A stretch of 64,000 bases of DNA from Spongilla lacustris (taxonomy: Eukaryota > Porifera > Demospongiae > Spongillida > Spongillidae), in contig OX442436.1 in assembly GCA_949361645.1 (NCBI GenBank), forward strand, positions 6,674,862 to 6,738,861, given 5' to 3'. A program made the position numbers and the translations under genes. Under the pieces are notes generated by a model, which ran no database searches, was not told the origin of the DNA, and saw only the letters and a program-made list of their open reading frames with translations. Positions 1 to 11,334 of the stretch are shown in pieces. Numbering within the stretch: the stretch's first letter is position 1; each line of letters begins with the position of its first letter.

Positions 1-350
1 CTCTCCCTCCTCCCTCCCTCTCCCTCCTCCCTCCCTCTCCCTCCTCCCTCCCTCTCCCTCCTCCCTCCCTCTCCCTCCTCCCTCCCTCTCCCTCCTCCCT
101 CCCTCTCCCTCCTCCCTCCCTCTCCCTCCTCCCTCCCTCTCCCTCCTCCCTCCCTCTCCCTCCTCCCTCCCTCTCCCTCCTCCCTCCCTCTCCCTCCTCC
201 CTCCCTCTCCCTCCTCCCTCCCTCTCCCTCCTCCCTCCCTCTCCCTCCTCCCTCCCTCTTCCTCCTCCCTCCCCTCCCTCTCCCTCCCTCTCCCTCCTCC
301 CTCCCTCTTCCTCCTCCCTCCCCTCCCTCTCCCTCCCCCCCTCCCTCCAG
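1..350. repeat. Pyrimidine-rich minisatellite (CTCTCCCTCCTCCCTCC-type)
   Basis: Direct reading shows about twenty near-perfect copies of a 17-bp C/T unit, degenerating after about 255. The array ends exactly at an acceptor (ctccctccag, 341-350) in front of the first visible phosphatase exon. It therefore acts as an unusually long polypyrimidine tract for that exon. Confidence 0.95.
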
Positions 351-2097
351 GGGTACATGGCCAAGGCTGCCTACATTGCTACTCAAGGTACATGCTTAGC
401 AGCTGCATTACGTGGTAGCCAGCCATTCCTCCTCCTCCCCAGGCCCGCTCCCGGAGACAGTGGCAGACTTCTGGCAGATGGTGTGGGAGGCAAACTCTCA
501 CACGATAGTGATGCTGACCAACGTGCAGGAGAGGGGCAAGCCGAAGTGTGCTGTGTACTGGCCTCCCAGTGCAGGGTCCACGGTGCTCCATGGGAACATC
601 GAGGTCACCATGACTAACCTGACACAGCTGGCTGACTACACCACCAGGACCTTTGTTATCAACAAGGTCATTGTCTAGGCCACACCCACCACCACACCTA
701 CCCCCACTACACACCCTCACCCTCATACTACTGTTGGGAGGGGCAGTCACCATGGTTACATTCCAGCACTTGTAACACATAATTTTCAAACTGCGAGCTA
801 TAATTTACTGCTTCTACCCACACTACACATACCACACACACACAACACACACATACCACACACGCACATACCACACACATACCACACACACCCACACAGA
901 TTGGCTTTGGCAAGATGGAGCCCCATGATGTCTGTCAGTTCCACTTCACCTCCTGGCCTGACCACGGTGTGCCCCAATATGCCACAGCCATGCTGGCTAT
1001 GTGCAGGCGTGTGCGCACCTACCACCCCAACAGAGGCCCCATTGTGGTCCACTGCAGTGCTGGTAAGGCATTGTTGCCATGGTAGTGTCATGGCTACACA
1101 GCCCCTCCCCCCCTCAGGTGTGGGTCGTACGGGTACCTACATGGCCATAGATACAATGGTGGAGAGGCTGAAGAACAATGAGACCATGGTGGACATCTTT
1201 GGCTACATCAGCCTGCTGAGAAACCAGCGCAACTATATGGTGCAGACTGAAGTAAGCTATTCTGTACTCCATTTGAATGCAAGTCAAATCTTCTCCCCTC
1301 TCCCTCCCTCTCCTCTCTCGCCTGCTCCCTCCCTCCTCCCCTCTCCACTCTCTTAGGACCAGTACTTCTTCATCCATGAGGCTGTGGCTGAGGCCATCTT
1401 GTGTGGCCAGACCGAGGTCACTGTACATGCTCTGGCCAGCTACATGGAGGAGCTGCACAAGCCCAACGAAAGTGACACCACACGAATTGAAGTTGAGTTC
1501 AAGGTAAGTCGGGCTTTCCCTAGCTCATGTGATCACCCTCATGGTCATCACATGATCACCACCCTCATGAAGCCACCTCTATGGGTACATGCTCATGTGA
1601 TCACCCTCATGATCACCACCCTCATGAAGCCACCTCTAGGGTACATGCTCATGTGATTACTCTCATGATCATCACATGATCACCACCCTCATGAAGCCAC
1701 CTCTAGGGGGTACATTTCATTCTCACCTGTTGTAGTCAGCTCACAATGACATACCAGTGCCCAGGCCCACTTCCATCATGCTATGTGTCTCCCTCCTCCC
1801 CCTCCCAGCGGCTGCTCATCGATAAGACAGACCCGTACAGGTTTGCCAGTGCGCTCAAGGACATCAACAAACCAAAGAATAGATTTGTTAATGTCCTCCC
1901 ATGTGAGTCCCCTTGCACTTACCTGGGCATGCTTGTGCACTTCTGTACATCTTTACGTACTATTGTGCACTTCTGCATACCCCTGCGTGCCTGTGTTCGC
2001 TGCAGATGAGACCAATCGTGTGTACCTGGAGTTCATTCGCGCAACAGAAGGGTCCGACTACATCAACGCAAGTTATGTGGATGTGAGTGCTCTGAGA

Positions 2098-2150
<53 letters not shown>

Positions 2151-5100
2151 ATTTTTTGTGGGTGTTTGTGTACAAAACATGTGTGCTGTGTACAATCATA
2201 AGTTTTACAGTTTGTGTTTAGTCGTGTGACAGCCTCACAGGGAAATGTTGCACAATACCAGGAGTTGTTTTTGTAAGGGATTGCTTTGAGTGCAGAATGA
2301 TTGCCCCTCCCCCAAGATGGCGTGGGGTCACTATGTAGGGGCTTCAGTCTAGCCCCTCCCCCAAGATGGCGTGGGGTCACTATGTAGGGGCTTCAGTCTA
2401 GCCCCTCCCCCAAGATGGCGTGGGGTCACTCTGTAGGGGCTTCAGTCTAGCCCCTCCCCCAAGATGGCGTGGGGTCACTCTGTAGGGGCTTCAGTCTAGC
2501 CCCTCCCCCAAGATGGCGTGGGGTCACTCTGTAGGGGCTTCAGTCTAGCCCCTCCCCCAAGATGGCGTGGGGTCACTATGTAGGGGCCCAGTCTAGCCCC
2601 TCCCCCAAGATGGTGTGGGGTCACTATGTAGGGCTTCAGTCTAGCCCCTCCCCCAAGATGGCGTGGGGTCACTCTGTAGGGGCTTCAGTCTAGCCCCTCC
2701 CCCAAGATGGCGTGGGGTCACTATGTAGGGGCCCAGTCTAGCCCCTCCCCCAAGATGGCGTGGGGTCACTATGTAGGGGCTTCAGTTTAGCCCCTCCCCC
2801 AAGATGGCGTGGGGTCACTCTGTAGGGGCTTCAGTCTAGCCCCTCCCCCAAGATGGCGTGGGGTCACTATGTAGGGGCCCAGTCTAGCACTCTGATTTGA
2901 GCCGTTAGCTACAACCAAGCTGTGTTATTGGGGCTGCTTCAAGTCAGCATACTTTGGCATATTGACGCACCCACTATGTGTAGTGCCACACCCACTGTGT
3001 TGCTGTAGGTGTAGGGCCACACCCACCGTGGTGCTGTAGGTGTAGGGCCACACCCACCATGGTGCTGTAGGTGTAGGCCACACCCACTGTGTTTGTAGGT
3101 GTAGGGCCACACCCACCGTGGTGCTGTAGGTGTAGGGCCACACCCACCATGGTGCTGTAGGTGTAGGGCCACACCCACCGTGGTGCTGTAGGTGTAGGGC
3201 CACACCCACCATAGTGCTGTAGATGTATGCCACACCCACCGTGGTGCTGTAGGTGTAGGGCCACACCCACCATAGTGCTGTAGGTGTATGCCACACCCAC
3301 TAGTGCCACACCCCTAGCCTATACGACCTGCAAAGGCACTGATAAACAGGGTTTTTATAAACAGGGTTTCTGATGCTGTGTTCCTCTATGTTTTGCACAA
3401 CACCACTTTGCACTACATGTACGTGTCATTGTTTACCTTTCCAAATATCATTACAACCCATGAACCATATGACCATACCTTCTTGTAAAGATTCATAGGT
3501 CACACACACACTGTGGCTTGCACAACCACAATTTATTGTTAACCACTTCCGCTGAACCCTCACTAAATCAAAATCCACTTTTTAAAAACTATCTACAATG
3601 TCCATGCATACATGTGTATGTCTAGCTGCCTCCGTTTTTAAAAAACTATCTACAATGTCCATGCATACATGTGTATGTCTAGCTGCCTCTGTGCAACCTT
3701 AGCTAAAGGATATGGGCAGCTGTGATATCCCGCCCGTCATGATGTCGGGTCTCCAGACTATGACATACCTTCCCCTATGTGAAGATACAACTGGCCACAC
3801 CCCCTACATCAGTCCACACCAAATCTGTGCGTGATTTGTAGGCCCACATTATCAAGCATAATAGTCTTTATCTGTACCAGTGGGGGTGTGGGGGTGTGGG
3901 GGTGTGGCACTTCTCAACCATTGCCATTGGCACCTGTTCCTCCCCTCTCCAGAGCTACCGTCGGCAGAAAGCCTTCATAGCCACCCAGGGCCCTCTGAAC
4001 AGAACCCTGGTGGACTTCTGGAGGATGGTAAGGCAGTACAAGTGTGCCGTGATCGTCATGCTGACAGAGCTGGTGGAGAGGGGACAGGTAAGGAGGGGGA
4101 GGGGGTGGGGAGCTCCTCCCATCGACTCCACCCCCCACAGGAGCGGAGTGCCCTCTACTGGCCGAGGGAGGTGGGAACTCCCCGGGCATTTGGAAACCTT
4201 ACAGTGGAGCTGACCAAACAGAAACCTTCTCCCACCTACACACACAGGGAATTGACCCTCACCAATACGGAGGTGTGGTTATTATGGGTGTGGTCGTGGT
4301 GGTATGTAGAGGGAGGGGTCAGTATTAAATAGCTTGGGTGCAGGATGGGTCCAGGTGAGGATTTAAAAACATGTGTACACATGATGGGTGGGATGTTGTG
4401 GTGAGGGGGAGGGAGTAAGTGGGGAGGAGTAGTGGTTAAGTGAGGGGGAGGGATTAAGTGGGGAGGAGTAGTGGTTAAGTGAGGGGGAGGGAGTAAGTGG
4501 GGAGGAGTAGTGGTTAAGTGAGGGGGAGGGAGTAAGTGGGGAGGAGTAGTGGTTAAGTGAGGGGGAGGGAGAGGGAGTAAGTGGGGAGGAGTAGTGGTTA
4601 AGTGAGGGGGAGGGAGTAAGTGGGGAGGAGTAGTGGTTAAGTGAGGGGGAGGGAGTAAGTGGGGAGGAGTAGTGGTTAAGTGAGGGGGAGGGAGTAAGTG
4701 GGGAGGAGTAGTGGTTAAGTGAGGGGGAGGGAGAGGGAGTAAGTGGGGAGGAGTAGTGGTTAAGTGAGGGGGAGGGAGTAAGTGGGGAGGAGTAGTGGTT
4801 AAGTGAGGGGGAGGGAGTAAGTGGGGAGGAGTAGTGGTTAAGTGAGGGGGAGGGAGAGGGGTAAGTGGGGAGGAGTAGTGGTTAAGTGAGGGGGAGGGAG
4901 AGGGGTAAGTGGGGAGGAGTAGTGGTTAAGTGAGGGAGAGGGGTGAGTCTCTCTCTCCCTCTCAGACTGGGCAACGTCACGAGGTCCATCACTTCCAGTA
5001 CCATGGCTGGCCAGAGCAAGGCATGCCTGTGTCTGGTCATGGCTTCATCCACTTCATCCAGGAGGTGAGGAACTTCTACACCTCCCTCAACGTGACCTCC

Positions 5101-6008
5101 CCCATGGTGGTCCACTGCAGGTGAGCCACGTCCCCTGCTGGCTCCACCCACTATACACGGCAAATATGTGCACACACATACACACATGCACACACACATG
5201 CACACACACCACATGCACACACACATGCACACACACCACATGCACACACACATGCACACACATGCACACACACACATGCACACACTCACACGTGCACACA
5301 CACACATGCACACACACACATGCACACATACAAACACTCACTCACACATGCACACACACACACATGCACATATACACGCACACACACACACACAGCAATG
5401 GGGTTGGTCGCACAGGTGTCTTCATAGCCATGCACATCATACTGGAGAGGATGATGGTGGAGGGAAGAGTTGATGTCTTCCAGACAGCCAAGTCCCTGAG
5501 GATACAGCGTCCAGCCATGGTCCAGACACTGGAGCAGTACGCCTTCTGCTACGACATCGCTCTGGACTTTGTGGAGTCATCAGGGTTACTGCAACAGCCA
5601 CTCCCCACAGAGCAGCGTGTCCGTGGCAACTCTAATGCAGGCGATATCAAGAGAAAGAACTCTTCAAGAAACAGTATAAGTGTCCCCAAGGGTGACGTGT
5701 ACACAAGACGCTGCTCTGTGAGGTTGGCACCAGCCACAAGCATGTCGCATAGCGTCATAGCAGCAGAAGATCAGAGTGAGACCCCTGCCTCCCCCACCCC
5801 TGATGCTTCAATGCTTGCCTCAATCAATGAGACCTCCAGGCTCAGTTCCGTTCCAGAAGTTGTGATCATCACCGACGATGGATCAAGGCACAGTTCCGTA
5901 CCAGACATGGGTACCTGCCAGGCAGCTGACACCTCCCAGCTCCTCTCTCCACCCCCTGCCTCCAACACACTGACACTAGACTTTGACCCTAATTCAAGCG
6001 AGGCATAG
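351..6008 (+). CDS. Receptor-type protein tyrosine phosphatase, C-terminal part with tandem PTP domains
   Basis: Eleven exons join in frame: 351-387, 443-666, 900-1062, 1118-1251, 1357-1503, 1809-1902, 2006-2082, 3953-4087, 4141-4272, 4966-5120 and 5396-6008 (stop TAG). The gene enters from the left, so the ectodomain and membrane segment lie outside the window. The membrane-proximal domain D1 has [16 protein letters not shown], the general-acid loop WPDHG and the catalytic loop HCSAGVGRTG, so it should be active. The distal domain D2 has [17 protein letters not shown], but WPEQG in place of WPD and [10 protein letters not shown] with Asn in the P-loop. Loss of the WPD Asp is the usual state of regulatory D2 domains in LAR-like receptors, so D2 is probably weak or inactive (inference). 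A ~150-residue Ser/Thr-rich tail follows D2. Introns 7 and 9 hold large minisatellites. The gene converges on the RNF170-like gene. Confidence 0.9.
1525..1715. repeat. Three-copy direct repeat in phosphatase intron 5
   Basis: A ~65-bp segment with the words gatcaccaccctcatgaagc and cacctct is repeated three times inside the intron 1504-1808. No coding content is visible. Confidence 0.8.
2096..2150. repeat. (GT)n microsatellite just 3' of a splice donor
   Basis: About 25 GT dinucleotides begin 17 bp after the donor of phosphatase exon 7 (2082|gtgagt), on the sense strand. Confidence 0.95.
2290..2890. repeat. 49-bp minisatellite, ~12 copies
   Basis: The unit contains agcccctcccccaagatggc followed by gtggggtcactatgtagggg. 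Copies differ mainly at one position (ctatg or ctctg) and by short indels. The array lies in phosphatase intron 7 (2083-3952). Confidence 0.95.
2980..3310. repeat. 31-bp minisatellite, ~10 copies
   Basis: The unit is cacacccaccgtggtgctgt plus aggtgtagggc, with alternating accgtggtg, accatggtg and accatagtg variants. It sits downstream of the 49-bp array in the same intron. Long open frames across it on the minus strand are periodic artefacts. Confidence 0.95.
3576..3690. repeat. Direct duplication (~57 bp, two copies)
   Basis: A segment starting tttttaaaaactatctacaa and ending tctagctgcctc occurs twice back to back in phosphatase intron 7. Confidence 0.85.
4395..4948. repeat. ~39-bp G-rich minisatellite with a GTAAGT in every unit, ~13 copies
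   Basis: The unit is gagtaagtggggaggagtag followed by tggttaagtgagggggagg. It fills the intron between phosphatase exons 9 and 10 and ends about 15 bp before the acceptor ctctccctctcag (4965). Each unit carries a 5'-splice-site-like gtaagt. Confidence 0.95.
5166..5395. repeat. CA-rich microsatellite running into a splice acceptor
   Basis: Imperfect (CA)n with interspersed atg occupies nearly the whole intron 5121-5395. The last cacacacag provides the acceptor of the final phosphatase exon. Confidence 0.95.
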
Positions 6009-6276
6009 CCAACTGCCAAGTTAATAACATTAGAATTAACCACTGTGCTCATACCATGTGTGTGTGTGTGGCGCACTTGACATGTGTTTGTGTGTGTGTC
6101 TGTGTGTGCACTGGTACACGTGTGAATATTAATTACACCCCTACCCCCATACCCTCCCCTCCCCTAGACCCACATCTTTTTTCTCTCTATTGATCCTTTT
6201 AAATTCAATGCTCCACAATGATGATGTATATATAAACAGAATGGAGGGGAGGAGGAGAGGACTGGGGACTTTCAGG

Positions 6277-9200
6277 CTATAGTCTGGACATATGTGCTCT
6301 GTATATGATGGTCACAAACACCAACATTAGCAAGATGACGGCCAGATCATCCAACAGTCCCAGCAGGCCAAATACAGACTCTGGTACGAGGTCCAGAGGT
6401 GACAGAAGGTAGAGAATCATGATGAGGAGGAGGAAGAGGAGGTGTAACCTGGGGAGGAGGAAGAGGAATGTGTAGTCTGGGGAGGAGGAAGAGGTGTAGT
6501 CTGGGGAGGAGGAGGAGGTGTAACCTGTGGATCATCCGAAGCCCTCCTACACTGAACAGGTCTCGGACGAGATGGCGTAACAGGACAGGCAGGTCGTACA
6601 GGTAGTGCATCAGCTGTAACCATGGGAACACACATGGTGAACTAATAACTTATATCACACGCAAGCTTACCGGCCGTCTCTCCCCTGACATCCTCAAGTT
6701 GTAGTCCCTCAGCTGGGGGTGAAGGTCACTGGTGTGTGCTGAGGGGCTCAGTAGGACCAGGGTGACCTGTGTGTGTGTGTGGGGGGGGGGGGGGGGGGGC
6801 ACAGGAGGACAGACATACAGGGTAAGGGAGAAGCTCCATATGCATGTGGAATGCACTTGACATGGTGTCCTATGGCAACAGCACATGTTGGGTGTGTGAT
6901 GTACAATGGAAGCCCTACTCACCACACCACAAAAGAACACTTAGTTTAAAATTGATTTTTGAATAGAGCAAGGGAACCTATTAAGGAACAACTAACCTCC
7001 CTTGACTGATGCAGACAAACTATGCAGGCTAGAGAGATAATTCAAACACTGTTGGATAGAGAATTTAACGTAGATTACAACTATGCTAACCATAGGAAAT
7101 GTTTCATGAATCCTGGTACTGAAAACTCACTTTTCGGCAAACATACCTCAATGTATGGGAAAGGTACCAAATAAGGAATAACCACATCAAAGGGTTGTTA
7201 TATAAACACTCCACCGCATGGGGTTTGCTTTGGGGAGGGGGGCGGATGCTACTTGCTAAAAAATGAAATGTCTATCCTCTGGTAGCTTAATTATGGCCTA
7301 TAAACGACAGGCCTGTCTCCACTACGTGGGGGTAGATGCTCTTCCTGAAGACATGCATGGTTGGACCCCATGATGCAATCATGGCATCATGTGGTGTGTC
7401 AGGGGCAGCACTTTCTGATAAAAAATTTGTAAGCTTTATTGAGGATGGTGTGGCACAAGAGGTGAAGAGGCGGGTTGATCTCAAGGCTGCTGCAATGACA
7501 ACAGAAGAAGATCTGCAGTTATGCCTGAAATTGTCAATTCAGTATCACTCCATCTATGTGGCTGCATGTGCAGTACATCCTGAGCAGGTACAACATGCTG
7601 AATGGACCTCTTCTCAAAGTTCAGAAAGTACCACTGATAATTCAGATGGAGAAAGCTTAGATCCACAGGACAACGCTATCCCTACTACAAGTACTCAATT
7701 TAAGCATTTGAAAGGTTCAGCTCAGTGCATGACTTCAGCACAATGGATTGATGAATTTAAGGATATGAAGAGGGGAGAGATAGCTGAGAAAGAAGAGCAA
7801 CGCAGAATAGAGCGCATGAAAGCTATAATGAAATCACAAGGTTGCAAAGGAGCACAATGCTGCTATCCTAGCTTGCCAAATGCTAGTGGAGAATTTTATC
7901 AGCATTGAACATCATCACTAGACTATCCTTTATGTCATATACTTATCCAACAACTAGTGGGTCAATTAGATTCATTGATTTGCATCATTTGCAAACCCAT
8001 AACTTTGATTAAATTTTTTTATGAGATTTAGTGTTCCTTAATAGCCCCCCCCCCCCCCCAAGTATATTAGGCATAGAATAACAAACACTATTTTAAGGCA
8101 ATATGAAGTAGTTTTCAAGTTTGATTAATTTTGTTTCAATCACATATGCTGAGACCTTAGCAGCTGCATATATAGAAAACACTCAAATGCATCAATTGTG
8201 CAACTCTGATATGTTTAGCAGGACAAGGTTATTCAACATTTTTAAAAGCTACACAAGATATGATACTTTTTGCCAAAAGAATGTGCCGGTATCAGGTACG
8301 TCAAAAGACTTCCTACAACCATCTCTGCAACCAGAGGCCAAAGTTAAAGTGGAACCACAGCTATGGCAACAGTACACTGTAGCCACATGTAGTTATGGCA
8401 ACTGGATGCATGTGAATAGGTGTATTATGAAGTACCCATCTTTGCTTCGTTAGGGGTGTCATGCTTTGACTGGCACTGTAATCAATATAACTGCTAAAGT
8501 TTTAATCCTCTGTATACCTCAATACACCTATTGCTCCTCTACTAAAGCTTTCACGACAAGCAAAAGAAAGGTAATAAAGTGGACAGCTTATTACAGTGCC
8601 TATTGGACGTGGATGCTGCATACTTGTAGGAACTAGTGACTTTCTTGGACACTGACCTCGTGCGACTCAAATCATGAAATTGTGACCACATATTCAAGAT
8701 TAAGGTTGAGTTACATCATTTTAATAAATGACACACAGACATATAACAAACCGCTCTTCGACAAACAGGACACCGCGCTGCATTAGGCCATCGATCATGT
8801 CTCCAGTAGGTAAGGAAACACTGGGCACAGTAGGTGTGGCCACAAGTTGCCTCTATGAGGTGGACAGCTGGCCCAAGGCAGACAGGACAGTCACTGGGGT
8901 CGTCCCTTTGAGAGGCCTCTCTAACACCAAGAGCTTCTCTGGTGTCATGAACTGAGTTGGTCTAAAGAAAGAACCATACTATATTACATCACCCCTTAGC
9001 TTTATGCCACACCCACATCGGTATATAATTAGCGGGCCACACCCCCTGATCTTCCACTGCAGACTTTGCTAGCATGCTATAGACACTAGAACCACGTATA
9101 ACTTTGGTATCAACGGACGTATGTGCATGTACGTGGTTTTGCAGTTTGTATAACCATAGCCTGCTTGCAGTGATCTCTGCTGTGTAGTCCTGGGTGACAG

Positions 9201-9278
9201 CAGTAGGTCATTAGATATGGCCACTCCAGTACAGCCCTCTGTGTCTTGTCCTCACACATACACACCTCACACGCACAT

Positions 9279-9325
<47 letters not shown>

Positions 9326-9497
9326 CCTGGCCTGGATGAATACCGCTCTGTATAGGTTTCAACAAGATGTATCCTACAGCCGTTAGCAGGGCAGTTCCAA
9401 GTATGAAAGCGATGCCTGCTACTACTTCATCCCCCACCCCAGGGAACAGGGTACCTGTATCCGGTATTACGACTGTATAATCCATATAGCCAGCCAT
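6277..9497 (-). CDS. RNF170: RNF170-like membrane E3 ubiquitin ligase (RING + DUF1232)
   Basis: Five minus-strand exons join in frame to 245 residues: 9327-9497, 8752-8961, 6671-6766, 6525-6613 and 6277-6448. Human RNF170 is about the same size. Exon 1 gives an N-terminal membrane segment followed by IHPGQ. Exon 2 is a C3HC4 RING (CPVC, CGHTYCAQC, CPVC) with the family-typical YWRH spacing. Exon 3 has DYNLRMSG. Exon 4 has DLPVLLRHLVRDLFSVGGL. Exon 5 has hydrophobic segments around YLLSPLDLVPE and FGLLGLLDD, the DUF1232 signature of this family. RNF170 is known as an ER E3 ligase acting on IP3 receptors; that role here is by homology. The 2-kb intron 2 contains a TIR element (6981-8041). The last intron (6449-6524) resembles a duplicated exon start. 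Confidence 0.9.
6449..6524 (-). repeat. RNF170 intron made of near-copies of the following exon's start
   Basis: Read on the minus strand, the 76-bp intron is three to four imperfect units of (g/a)(t/c)tacacctcttcctcctccccag. The downstream exon starts gttacacctcctcttcctcc. Both splice sites lie in the same AG|GTTACACCTCC context. Confidence 0.85.
6768..6799. repeat. (TG)n(G)19 tract
   Basis: On the coding (minus) strand this reads poly-C followed by (CA)n ending in cag, forming the acceptor of RNF170 exon 3. Confidence 0.9.
6981..8041. mobile_element. TIR element inside RNF170 intron 2, TA target-site duplication
   Basis: The left end ttaaggaacaactaa and the right end (reverse complement ttaaggaacactaaa) are inverted repeats of about 15 bp with a one-base offset. 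Both are flanked by TA (6979-6980 and 8042-8043). The 1.06-kb size and TA duplication suggest a Tc1/mariner/pogo-like element or a relative, by inference. It carries one 190-codon frame, and no DDE motif was recognised. Confidence 0.6.
7336..7908 (+). CDS. Unidentified 190-residue ORF inside the TIR element
   Basis: This open frame lies wholly within the TIR element and on the strand opposite its host gene. The product has an Asp/Glu/Ser-rich middle and a charged, probably helical C-terminal stretch (DEFKDMKRGEIAEKEEQRR). I recognise no family. It could be the C-terminal remnant of a transposase or an element-borne accessory protein. Codon structure is open for 573 bp in an AT-richer context than the flanks, which suggests it is or recently was coding. 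The start is uncertain and there may be upstream coding sequence, because the 350 bp to the left TIR show short open stretches broken by stops. Confidence 0.35.
   Translation: MLFLKTCMVGPHDAIMASCGVSGAALSDKKFVSFIEDGVAQEVKRRVDLKAAAMTTEEDLQLCLKLSIQYHSIYVAACAVHPEQVQHAEWTSSQSSESTTDNSDGESLDPQDNAIPTTSTQFKHLKGSAQCMTSAQWIDEFKDMKRGEIAEKEEQRRIERMKAIMKSQGCKGAQCCYPSLPNASGEFYQH
9270..9320. repeat. (CA)n microsatellite in RNF170 intron 1
   Basis: On the coding (minus) strand it is (GT)n starting about 15 bp after the donor of exon 1 (ccag|gtatatat). Confidence 0.95.
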
Positions 9498-10385
9498 ATT
9501 GGCTTTAACCCTAAATTAGTTAATTAACTGATTAATATAATACGTACGTATGTATGTACTATGTATATGTATACATGTACATGTATAAATACTATTAACA
9601 TAATCATTACATGTATACACATAGCCCGCGCTGGCGCGGCGCACATTAGTTTCGTGCCCAGATCCAAGCACTGATCAATAGCAAGCGTATACAATGTAAT
9701 CCGCCATCATTTCTAAACCATGTACCATAACGCTCCAACTAAATGTCCAGCCGCAAACAGCCATGGCATGTCATCAATACATGTACTACGCTTTCCACTG
9801 GCCTCGTTTAATAAAAGCATACGCCGTTACGTCATCTCGAGCATATGTTAAAGAAGAGCGAGTTGCATTGAGCTGCCAATTTTCTCACAGGTACGTTCGA
9901 CAAGAGGCAATGTTCAGGTAAAAGGTTTATGTCATTCACTTAAGTGCGGCCGGCAGTACAGTTTCGAGCTAACACTAAACAGGCTGCTTATTTTGATGTG
10001 GTTGTTGGTGAATAACCACCCCGGCGGCCAAGTTCAGCTGCACTGCAGAGTGTGTGCAAAAGAGACAACAAAACAACACCACATACGTACCAGTGTGAGG
10101 CATATATTCAAGCCTTGCAGAAGGGTATAGCTGAGCTCAATAAGGATGCAACAGTGTGACCCACAAGCCTTGCAGCTCATGCTAGAGTTCCCTTCAAATG
10201 GCAGCAGTGTAGGTGTTGTGTGACTGAATTTCAGTGGCAAACACATATGAATGAATCTTGCATGGACTCCAGTATGCTCATATTGATGTCTTTTAATGTA
10301 TGCACTGAACATTTCATGTCCACTCAGCAAGTGGGAAGGCCACCCAATAACATTCACCTAGCTATAGTAAGATGTGCTAATTTAC

Positions 10386-10399
10386 ATCACACATGCACA

Positions 10400-10460
<61 letters not shown>
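10386..10460. repeat. (CA)n microsatellite
   Basis: About 35 CA dinucleotides in intergenic sequence. Confidence 0.95.
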
Positions 10461-10462
<2 letters not shown>

Positions 10463-10859
10463 GTTATTTCCCAAAGCCACTGTACCATAAAAATGCATAT
10501 TTTTGAAGACCACAGTGTGGCAGGGTTTGGCCGTTTCCTTGGATAACAAGGAGCCACATGTATACAAAAAGTTGCAGCATCAAAACAATAGTCCTATACA
10601 TTAGCACACATTGAGGATGGGATGTTTAAAATTCATGTGCTAAATATAGGACTTGTTTGTTTTTCCTTATTACTAGACCCTTGTTTCCCTGCCTTCAAAT
10701 CCTATACATGTACACCACCAACTTTCTCACAGAGAATGTTTATGTTTATTTGTTTACATGTTAGTTTGTGCTTGAAATTATAACGAAAATGTACATGCAA
10801 TCATTATAATCATATGCTTAGCATACATTTAATTTAAATATTGAAGGCAGCTGTCTTGG

Positions 10860-11095
10860 CTGTTGCCCAGTTAGTCAACAGAAGATCAGCAGGGTGGGTG
10901 TGGCTGTGATGGGCTATGAGGTCATTGCCAGCTTCCACCTGGATGCCAAGATGGGCCTTGTGGCACACTTCAGCCAGAACAGCGCATGAAGGGTGTTGTG
11001 TCCTGCCACAACATCACCCCCACTCTTACAATTGATGGCATGATGCCCAAGGGGGTCAGGGCAAAGTGCACACTGGAACCCCTGCCATACCATTA
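10860..11095 (+). pseudogene. Possible decayed gene fragment
   Basis: The segment is GC-richer than its flanks and translates to protein-like text in two frames with a switch near 10990: KISRVGVAVMGYEVIASFHL in one, then KGVVSCHNITPTLTIDGMM in the next. No start, splice sites or family were recognised. It may be a relic with a frameshift or a chance feature. Confidence 0.25.
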
Positions 11096-11334
11096 CTTTA
11101 ATAAATTGATTTAATTTACTTTTTTTTTTTAATAGGCGACACCTTTTTATGTTTTAGCAGTTAAACAAAATAGAGGACATACAGAAGTAAAGAAACCTCC
11201 AGCAGCCGGCATCAGGGATCATTATGGCGCTGGCATTATTACTGAAGCTAATCAATTAATTAAGTTCTTGTGCCTTATTAATGTAAAAGTTATTTAACAA
11301 CAATACGTCAATAAGTAAAGTAACATACAATGCA

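Larger units (their letters stand above)
9498..11334. other. Gene-poor spacer between RNF170 and receptor A
   Basis: No exon chain was recognised on either strand. It holds a (CA)n block at 10386-10460, AT-rich stretches around 9520-9620 and 10740-10860, and a short coding-like segment near 10860-11090. The RNF170 promoter should lie just right of 9497 and that of receptor A just left of 11335. Confidence 0.6.

Noticed and set aside
2925..3309. Three overlapping minus-strand frames with [12 protein letters not shown] repeats
   Set aside because: They are explained entirely by the 31-bp minisatellite in a phosphatase intron.
8121..8453. 110-codon plus-strand frame in RNF170 intron 2
   Set aside because: It lies outside the TIR element, is AT-rich, has no recognisable motif or splice context, and is likely chance.
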